A program made the translations under genes and the position numbers. A stretch of 64,000 nt of DNA, taken from positions 1-64,000 of the forward strand of contig CAYSUS010000016.1 in NCBI GenBank assembly GCA_964434165.1, in the 5' to 3' direction. The notes below the pieces were generated by a model that ran no database searches, was not told the DNA's origin, and saw only the letters and a list, made by a program, of their open reading frames with translations. The stretch's first letter is position 1. Every line of letters starts with the position of its first letter. Of this stretch, positions 58,572 through 64,000 are shown piece by piece. Origin of the DNA: CAYSUS01 sp964434165. Its GTDB lineage: Bacteria > Planctomycetota > Planctomycetia > Pirellulales > Thermoguttaceae.

Positions 58572-59810
58572 ATGACAAGACGCCCCTCAGCCGTCACGCG
58601 CCGCCGATTCCTCCAGGGCTCGGCCGCCGTCTCCACCGGCATCCTCATCGTCCCCCGGCACGTGCTGGGCCAAGGCCAGACGCCGCCCAGCGAATCGCTG
58701 GGCGGGGCCCTGATCGGCTGCGGCGGGCGCGGGCCGGGGACGTTCAAGGGCCTGGGCGAAAACGTCCGGCGCCTGGCCGACTGCGACGTGAAGTTCCTCG
58801 ACAAGGCTGACAACAAGAAGATCTACACCGACTTCCGTCGCGTGCTCGACCGCAAGGACATCGACGTGGTGGCCATCGCCACGCCGCCCCACTGGCATGC
58901 CTTGATCTCCATCGCCGCCATGCAGGCGGGCAAGGACGTGTTGTGCGAGAAGCCGGCCACGCGGTTCATCGCCGAGGGACGCGCCGTGGTCGAGGCCGAG
59001 CGCCGCTACGGGCGAATCTACCAGGTAGGCACGTACGGCCGCTTCGGCGCCAGCCGCAACAAGGGCCACCTGCTCACGCACAAGATCATGAAGAGCGGGC
59101 TGCTCAAGCCGTGCGAGGGCGTCCACATCAAGCGCGGCGGACTGAAGGTGAAGCAGTGGAGCGGCCACGTCCACGAGGTGCCCCGCGAAGTGCCCAAGAG
59201 CCTCGACTGGGACATGTACTGCGGCCCCGCGCCCCTGAAGCCCTACTACCCGCACCGCACGGGCGGCACGCACCGCGGCTACTGGGACTACGAAGGGGGC
59301 GGCCTGGCCGACATGGGCCAGCACCACTTCGACCCCGTGCAGTGGACGTTTGCCAAGGACGACACGAGCCCCGTGGAGATCGAGGCCTTCGCCCCGCCCG
59401 CCCACCAGGAGGCCTGCGGCATGTGGGGCTGGGTCGAGCTGAAATACGCTGACGGGCTGACCTTCGTGATGGACAGCACGGAGTGGCCGGAAAACGGGAA
59501 GCCGGCCTACGACCGCAAGCAGTCGCGGGGCGTCGGCCTTGATGACCTCAGCGAGGAGGACCGCAAGAAGGTCGAGGAGATGCCCGACCCCGAGCCGCTG
59601 GTGAGCTTCCCCGAGGCCGTGAAGACGCGCAAGCGTCCCGGCGGGCACGCCGAGGCGGCCCACCGCTCGGCCACGATCCTGCACCTGGCCAACCTCGCCA
59701 TCCGCACAGGGCGAAAGATCCACTACGATCCGGTCAAGGAAGAGGTCATCGGCGATGAGGAGGCCAACCGCCTGGTGAACCAGCCGATGCGGGCCCCCTG
59801 GCACCTGTGA
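58572..59810 (+). CDS. Tat-exported Gfo/Idh/MocA-family oxidoreductase
   Basis: 412 residues from ATG 58572 (AGGAGGTC 6 nt upstream). Twin-arginine signal VTRRRFLQGSAAVSTGILIV. Rossmann start ALIGCGGRGPGTFKGLGE and family lysine in VLCEKPATRFIAEGR. The C-terminal domain holds GGGLADMGQHHFDPVQWTFA and KRPGGHAEAAHRSATILHL. A charged insert near residues 310-340 precedes EPLVSFPEAVKTRKRPGGH. Probable sugar or inositol-type dehydrogenase acting outside the cytoplasm. 62 bp upstream of the HEAT-like gene. A TAGACT box at 58383-58388 could be its promoter. Confidence 0.93.
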   Translation: MTRRPSAVTRRRFLQGSAAVSTGILIVPRHVLGQGQTPPSESLGGALIGCGGRGPGTFKGLGENVRRLADCDVKFLDKADNKKIYTDFRRVLDRKDIDVVAIATPPHWHALISIAAMQAGKDVLCEKPATRFIAEGRAVVEAERRYGRIYQVGTYGRFGASRNKGHLLTHKIMKSGLLKPCEGVHIKRGGLKVKQWSGHVHEVPREVPKSLDWDMYCGPAPLKPYYPHRTGGTHRGYWDYEGGGLADMGQHHFDPVQWTFAKDDTSPVEIEAFAPPAHQEACGMWGWVELKYADGLTFVMDSTEWPENGKPAYDRKQSRGVGLDDLSEEDRKKVEEMPDPEPLVSFPEAVKTRKRPGGHAEAAHRSATILHLANLAIRTGRKIHYDPVKEEVIGDEEANRLVNQPMRAPWHL

Positions 59811-59872
59811 TCCTCTCAGGTGCCTCGCGTCTCGATCCATCCCCCAGCAACGAACCGACAAGGAATCACGAT

Positions 59873-60724
59873 ATGAACGCTGCGTCCAAGAAGGTCCTCG
59901 ACCTGGTCAACCAACTACCCGACGCCGATGGCGGGAGCGGAAGCAAGATGACCGGCCCCCATCCGGACAAGGCCGAGAAGCTGTATCGGGAGCTGTTTGG
60001 CGGAGGGCGCGAGGCGATCGTCGCCCTGGTTGACCTGCTCCAAGTGCCCGGCGAGGGCGACGACTGGAAGGCCCGCTACCTGCTGCACGGGGCGGCCGTC
60101 TTCTCCTGCCGCAAGGAGAACGAGGCCCAGCAGAAGCTGCTCGCCCGTGTGCTGGCCGAGCAGCTCGGCGGCGACCGCCCCAAGCCGGTCCAGGTGTTCC
60201 TCGTGCGCGAGCTGCGGACGATCGCCGGGCCGTCGGAAGTCGGCACGTTGGGCAAGCTCGTCCCCGACGCGGAGCTGTGCGAGCCGGTGGTCCAGGCCTT
60301 GCTGGCCATCGGCCAGGGGGCCGCCGACCATCTCCGCGCGGCCCTGCCCGGGGTCGAGGGCAAGTGCCGCATCACCGTGATCCAGGGCCTGGGCGTGCTC
60401 GGCGCGGCTGGGGGCCTGGACGCGGTGCGCAAGGCCCTCACCGACGAGGACCGCGACACGCGCCTGGCGGCGGGCTTTGCCCTGGCCAACAGCGGCGAGG
60501 GCTCCGCGGCCGACGCGTTGCTTGCGGCCTCGGACGTCGAGGCCGTGTGGGAGCGCGACCAGATGACCAACCACTGCCTGCTCCTGGCGGAGAAGCTGAT
60601 CGCCGCCGGGAAGAAGGGCGAGGCGATGAAGATCTACAAGCAGCTTCGCGACAGCCGCACGGCCCCCGAGGACCGGCACCAGAAGCAGGCGGCCACGATC
60701 GGGATGCTCTCCGCGGGACGATAA
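59873..60724 (+). CDS. HEAT-repeat-like helical protein, cytoplasmic
   Basis: 283 residues from ATG 59873 (AAGGAA 7 nt upstream), no signal peptide. Made of about five alpha-helical pairs of HEAT/armadillo type: GREAIVALVDLLQVPGEGDD, PVVQALLAIGQGAADHLRAA, CRITVIQGLGVLGAAGGLDA and VRKALTDEDRDTRLAAGFAL. Such repeats form a scaffold for protein contacts. It follows the Gfo/Idh/MocA gene by 62 bp. No enzyme motif; partner unknown. Confidence 0.8.
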   Translation: MNAASKKVLDLVNQLPDADGGSGSKMTGPHPDKAEKLYRELFGGGREAIVALVDLLQVPGEGDDWKARYLLHGAAVFSCRKENEAQQKLLARVLAEQLGGDRPKPVQVFLVRELRTIAGPSEVGTLGKLVPDAELCEPVVQALLAIGQGAADHLRAALPGVEGKCRITVIQGLGVLGAAGGLDAVRKALTDEDRDTRLAAGFALANSGEGSAADALLAASDVEAVWERDQMTNHCLLLAEKLIAAGKKGEAMKIYKQLRDSRTAPEDRHQKQAATIGMLSAGR

Positions 60725-60928
60725 CTCCACTTCGATTTGCCGATCGGCAACGGACCTCTGCCCCTCCGTAGCCTCCGCGCTCTTCGGGTCCCATGAGGCC
60801 CCAGGAAGCAGCCGGCCAGGGGTCCTCTTGCATGCCACCCGGGCGGCGGGTTAACCTGGGAGCATCGGACCGATTGCTCCTCGAGGGGGACGCCGCGCGT
60901 CGCCCCACGCCCGAATGGAGAGGCCGCC
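60725..60928. other. 204-bp gap, nothing recognised
   Basis: Only a Shine-Dalgarno-like GGAGAGG just before the next start stands out. No hairpin or promoter consensus that I trust. Confidence 0.4.
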
Positions 60929-62101
60929 ATGCACGTCCAGCTCGTTTCCCGGCTTGCCGGCCGCCGCGCGTGGATCGCCCTGGGGGCTGCCGCCGCGGTG
61001 GGGCTTTCCGTTCTCGCTTACGACGCGGCGGCCCTGGGCCAGGTCCGCCGACCCTCGGTGATCTTCAAGACGTCGGTCGCCGAGGCCCGCCGTGCCATGT
61101 CCAAGCGCGACCTGGACGCGGCGAGCACGGCTTTGAAGCGGGCCAAGGACAATGCCGGATCGGACGAGGAGAAGGACGAGGTCGAGCGCCTCGAATCGAT
61201 TCACGACTATCTCGTCCAGTTCTGGCGGCTGCTGGCCAAGGGGGCCGACGAGATGGAGGCGGGCACGGAGTTCGACGTGGGCGCGGCCCGGTCGCGCAAG
61301 ACCAAGGTGGCCTTTGTGGAGGCCGTTGCCGGGGGGATCACCCTGCGCGTCGAAGGCCGCAACCGGCTGTTCCTCTGGAGGACCATGCCCACCGAGCTGG
61401 TCCTGGCGCTGGCCGAGGAGTCGCTGGCCAAGGACAAGGTCTCGGACGTCGTGCTCGGGGCCTTCCTGGCCATGGATGAGAAGGGCGACCGGGACGAGGC
61501 GCGACGCCTTTGGGAGCAGGCCGTCAGGGCCGGGCTGGACGTGGAGCACTTGCTCGCCGAGCTGGATTCGGGCGCGGCTGGGGGCAAGGAACCGATCCCG
61601 ACCGACGCCGCCAGGATCACGGCCGCCGAGGAGGCGATCAAGCAGGAATACCGCCGGCTGTACGCCCGCAGCGGTATCAAGAGCTACCAGGAGCAACTTG
61701 CGCGCAAGCTCCTGACCGAGGGCCCGGGCGTCACGGACGACCCGGTGCGGCGCTACGTGATGCTCCGCGACGCGCGGGACCTGGCGGCCGCGGCCGGCGA
61801 TCTGCGCATGGCCGGATCGGCCATCGAGAAACTCGCCGAGTTCTACGAGGCCGACATGGTGAAGCTGAAGCTCGAGATGCTCGAGAAGGCGGCCGAGGGA
61901 GCGAAGGGGCCGCAGGAGTTCCGCGACGTGGTCCTCCTCTGCCTGAACCTGGCCGACGAGGCCCACAAGGCCCGGCGCACCGGCGACGCCCAGGCCGCCC
62001 TGAAGATCGCCGGCGACGCCGCGCGCAACTCGAAGAGCCGCACGCTCATGCAGCAGGTCGTCGCCGCCGAGCAATACCTCAAGAGTGGCCGGCGCCGGTG
62101 A
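60929..62101 (+). CDS. Exported or membrane-anchored helical protein of unknown function
   Basis: 390 residues. GGAGAGG lies before ATG 60929. One hydrophobic segment near the N-terminus (RAWIALGAAAAVGLSVLAYD) is a signal peptide or anchor. The rest is charged, helical and TPR-like (AEARRAMSKRDLDAASTALK, FLAMDEKGDRDEARRLWEQA, YVMLRDARDLAAAAGDLRMA). I do not recognise a family with a known function. A scaffold or planctomycete-specific envelope protein is possible. Confidence 0.75.
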   Translation: MHVQLVSRLAGRRAWIALGAAAAVGLSVLAYDAAALGQVRRPSVIFKTSVAEARRAMSKRDLDAASTALKRAKDNAGSDEEKDEVERLESIHDYLVQFWRLLAKGADEMEAGTEFDVGAARSRKTKVAFVEAVAGGITLRVEGRNRLFLWRTMPTELVLALAEESLAKDKVSDVVLGAFLAMDEKGDRDEARRLWEQAVRAGLDVEHLLAELDSGAAGGKEPIPTDAARITAAEEAIKQEYRRLYARSGIKSYQEQLARKLLTEGPGVTDDPVRRYVMLRDARDLAAAAGDLRMAGSAIEKLAEFYEADMVKLKLEMLEKAAEGAKGPQEFRDVVLLCLNLADEAHKARRTGDAQAALKIAGDAARNSKSRTLMQQVVAAEQYLKSGRRR

Positions 62102-62520
62102 GGAGCCAAGCGCGTGTTCCAAAATCGTGTTCTGCGGCCGGTCGGCTCGGTGCCTGGGAACGCGTCAAGAACAACTTCGCCATTCTGAGTAGTCCGTCGG
62201 CAATAGCAAACAGGAGACCGCGGAGGCAGCGGCGTGGGAGAGCTCGGTTGCCTTCGCCTCCTCTGCGGTGTCAATTCAGGCTGGCCCCGGGGAGAACCAG
62301 TCTTGCCACGCCTTCCGTCCGTTTCGGGGCGTGGGATTTGAAGTCCTGGCCCCGCAGTGGAAGCTCCATCGTAAGGCACCACGCGTGAATCGACTCGAGC
62401 AATCCAGGTCCCTTGTCCTTGTGGACTTCAAACGCCGCACCGACGACGTGGTGCGTGATGCCCGAGGCCTTGGTGAACAGCGATGCCTCGCACCCTATAA
62501 AACCGCCAGGGAGCAAGCCC
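62102..62520. other. 419-bp gap with relic of a GxxExxY gene and its usual flanking repeat
   Basis: The minus strand 62275-62490 holds the gene relic. Just beyond it (about 62210-62270), an ACCGCAGAGGAGGCGAAGG stretch on the minus strand is answered by CTGCCTCCGCGGTCTCC. Such 'accgcagagg...cctctgcggt' repeats commonly flank GxxExxY genes, from memory. No other feature seen. Confidence 0.55.
62275..62490 (-). pseudogene. Decayed GxxExxY-family gene
   Basis: Translation gives ITHHVVGAAFEVHKDKGPGL then LESIHAWCLTMELPLRG, the N-terminal region of GxxExxY proteins. It then passes directly into DFKSHAPKRTEGVARLVLPG, which resembles the C-terminus of the same family (the usual 'NFN..LKDGIRR.V' ending). 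The middle, about 60 residues in full-length members, is missing, and the start region is degraded. These small PD-(D/E)XK-like proteins have unknown function and behave like mobile genes. Confidence 0.6.
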
Positions 62521-63918
62521 ATGCCGAAGACCAGCCGACGCGAACTGCTTAAGGGCGCGGCCGCCGCGGCCGCCATGACCGTGGTGCCCCGGCACGTGCT
62601 GGGCGGGCAGGGGCACGTGCCGCCGAGCGAGAAGACCACGCTTGCCGGGATCGGTACGGGCGGACAGGGCATGCAGAACCTGGCCGCCTTCATGCAATAC
62701 CCCGAGATGCAGGTGGTGGCCGTTTGCGACGTCAACCGCGAAGGCGGGGGTTACCTCTCCTGGAACTGGAGCCAGGGCAAGGACCAGCGTACCTGCGGGC
62801 GCGAGCCGGCCCGGCGCGCGGTCGATGCACACTACGCCAAAGACAAGGCCGCGGGCAGGTATCGCGCCTGCCGCGCGTACGCCGACTACCGCGAGCTGCT
62901 GGACAAGGAGGACGTCGATGCGGTGATGGTCGCCACGCCCGACCACACGCACGCGGTGATCACTATGGCCGCGATCAGGCGGGGCACGCACGTCTATTGC
63001 GAGAAGCCGCTGACCTGGTCGGTCCATGAGGCCCGGCAGGTGGCCGAGGCAACGCGCCGCGCCAAGGTGGCCACGCAGTTGGGCAACCAGGGGCAGGCGT
63101 CGGAAGAGGCCCGGCTGGTGCAGGAGTTCATCCTGGACGGCGCCATCGGCGGCGTGCACGAGGTGAACGTGTGGTGCCCGGCCCGGTTCTGGGCGTGGCC
63201 GACCTGGGAGGGCCGCCCGCCGGAGACTCCGCCCGTGCCCGACGGCCTGGACTGGGACCTGTGGCTCGGCCCGGCCCCGAAAAGGCCCTATCACCCCGCG
63301 TACTGCCCGTGGACGTGGCGCAACTGGTGGGACTTCGGCACGGGCCTGTTGGGCGATCTGGGGTGCCACAAGCTCAGCACGGTGCTCAAAGCCCTCAAGC
63401 TGGGGCATCCGGCCGCGGTGGAGGCCAGCTCCACGAAGCACGGCGCGGAGATCTATCCCCTGGGAGTGATCGCCCGATTCGAGTTTCCCGCGCGCGGCGA
63501 GATGCCGCCGGTGGCGCTGAACTGGTTCGACGGGGGCTTGAAGCCGGCGCACCCGGAGGAGCTGGAGCCGGGCCGCCGCATCGGCGACGTGACCTACCTG
63601 GGTGAGAAGGGCGCGCTGATGGGCCACCGGCTGATCCCGGAGACGAGGCAGCAGGCGTACGGGCGACCTCCGAAGGTGCTGGAGCGCTCGCCGGGCCACT
63701 ACAAGGAGTGGGTCGACGCATGCCGCGGCGGGCCGCCGGCCGGGTCGAACTTCGTCGATCACGCGGGCCTGTTGACCGAGGTCTGCATGCTCGGCAACGT
63801 CGCCCTCCGGGCCGGCAAGAAGCTCCTCTGGGACGGGCCGGCCTTGAGAGTCACCAACGACCAGGCCGCCAACCAGCTTCTGCACCGGGAGTACCGGGAG
63901 GGGTGGACGCTGGGGTGA
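62521..63918 (+). CDS. Tat-exported Gfo/Idh/MocA-family oxidoreductase
   Basis: 465 residues from ATG 62521 (AGGGAG 8 nt upstream). Signal: KTSRRELLKGAAAAAAMTVV, with the twin arginines. Rossmann start LAGIGTGGQGMQNLAAF, then AVCDVNREGGGYLSWNW. Catalytic-lysine motif HVYCEKPLTWSVHEARQVAE. The C-terminal domain has WWDFGTGLLGDLGCHKLSTV and VDACRGGPPAGSNFVDHAGL, the standard end of planctomycete Gfo/Idh/MocA proteins. It differs from the two others in the window by a longer N-terminal insert (DQRTCGREPARRAVDAHYAK). Substrate unknown. Confidence 0.94.
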   Translation: MPKTSRRELLKGAAAAAAMTVVPRHVLGGQGHVPPSEKTTLAGIGTGGQGMQNLAAFMQYPEMQVVAVCDVNREGGGYLSWNWSQGKDQRTCGREPARRAVDAHYAKDKAAGRYRACRAYADYRELLDKEDVDAVMVATPDHTHAVITMAAIRRGTHVYCEKPLTWSVHEARQVAEATRRAKVATQLGNQGQASEEARLVQEFILDGAIGGVHEVNVWCPARFWAWPTWEGRPPETPPVPDGLDWDLWLGPAPKRPYHPAYCPWTWRNWWDFGTGLLGDLGCHKLSTVLKALKLGHPAAVEASSTKHGAEIYPLGVIARFEFPARGEMPPVALNWFDGGLKPAHPEELEPGRRIGDVTYLGEKGALMGHRLIPETRQQAYGRPPKVLERSPGHYKEWVDACRGGPPAGSNFVDHAGLLTEVCMLGNVALRAGKKLLWDGPALRVTNDQAANQLLHREYREGWTLG

Positions 63919-64000
63919 GTGCGAAGCGGCGCGCAGGTCGCCGTGCCCACGGTGCTACCCCCACCAAGCTCGAGCCACGCGGCTCGGGCTCGCACGGTCC
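63919..64000. other. Window end, small hairpin only
   Basis: CGAGCC-ACGC-GGCTCG at 63971-63986 is a 6-bp perfect stem with a 4-nt loop downstream of the last gene, possibly a terminator. Nothing else is seen. Confidence 0.4.

Noticed and set aside
1..64000. tRNA, rRNA, CRISPR array or prophage
   Set aside because: No T-loop/anticodon pattern, no rRNA-like stretch, no regularly spaced direct repeats and no phage-type genes were found by eye. A small RNA gene could still be missed without a covariance-model search.

Overview
The window is one contiguous stretch of a GC-rich (roughly two-thirds G+C) bacterial chromosome that looks planctomycetal. The evidence is the mix of families: Tat-exported Gfo/Idh/MocA oxidoreductases, large exported PQQ-type propellers, DUF4838, DUF4091 and DUF6807 proteins, heparinase-like proteins, an HzsA-like di-heme cytochrome, and a Ser/Thr kinase with a non-RD catalytic loop. 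Placement below phylum is not possible from the sequence alone. I saw no rRNA, tRNA, CRISPR array, transposase or phage genes.

Layout. (1) 1-3036: the 3' end of gltB and all of gltD (ammonia assimilation), overlapping by 8 bp. (2) 3037-7168: a heparinase-like protein (minus) and an SMP-30/gluconolactonase-like protein (plus), separated by about 1.3 kb of non-coding DNA full of hairpin repeats. (3) 7282-28142: eleven consecutive minus-strand genes. Read in the direction of transcription they are a GntR/FadR-type regulator, an HzsA-like di-heme cytochrome, an SGNH-type protein, a Tat-exported protein of unknown function, an exported DJ-1/PfpI protein, an enolase-superfamily protein, a Gfo/Idh/MocA oxidoreductase, a second SGNH protein, two exported methyltransferase-like/PQQ-propeller fusions, and a double-Rossmann FAD oxidoreductase. 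(4) 28368-41065: seven plus-strand genes, namely two PLP aminotransferases, a DUF6282-type metal hydrolase, an MFS transporter, a third methyltransferase-like/PQQ fusion, a frameshifted exported protein and a DUF4091 protein. The two arms diverge from 28.2-28.3 kb, where each strand has a consensus TTGACA-17-TATAAG/TATATC promoter with a CTCATC-N-GATGAG palindrome inside the spacer. This is a GntR-controlled divergent catabolic locus whose substrate I cannot name.

(5) 41304-48040: a signalling block. A Ser/Thr kinase fused to a tubulin-like (GGTGSG) domain lies next to an FHA protein with a degenerate EAL domain. Divergent from them is a receiver-degenerate GGDEF-CBS protein. (6) 48273-50644: a family 2 membrane glycosyltransferase and an FAD oxidoreductase overlapping by 4 bp, probably for lipid-linked sugar or glycan work. 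(7) 51211-63918: more exported carbohydrate-related proteins (DUF6807/PmoA-like, RraA-like, LamG-DUF4838, heparinase-like, two Gfo/Idh/MocA), a HEAT-like protein, an unidentified exported helical protein and a decayed GxxExxY gene.

The biology is dominated by export of sugar- and glycan-handling enzymes. The two most unusual items are the kinase-tubulin fusion with its FHA partner, and the three exported methyltransferase-like/PQQ-propeller fusions. Several dispersed non-coding repeat families lie at gene ends: a roughly 110-bp palindromic element in three copies, a roughly 290-bp element in two copies, GCCGGC hairpins at stop codons, and AGACTTCCGAAGTCT palindromes.
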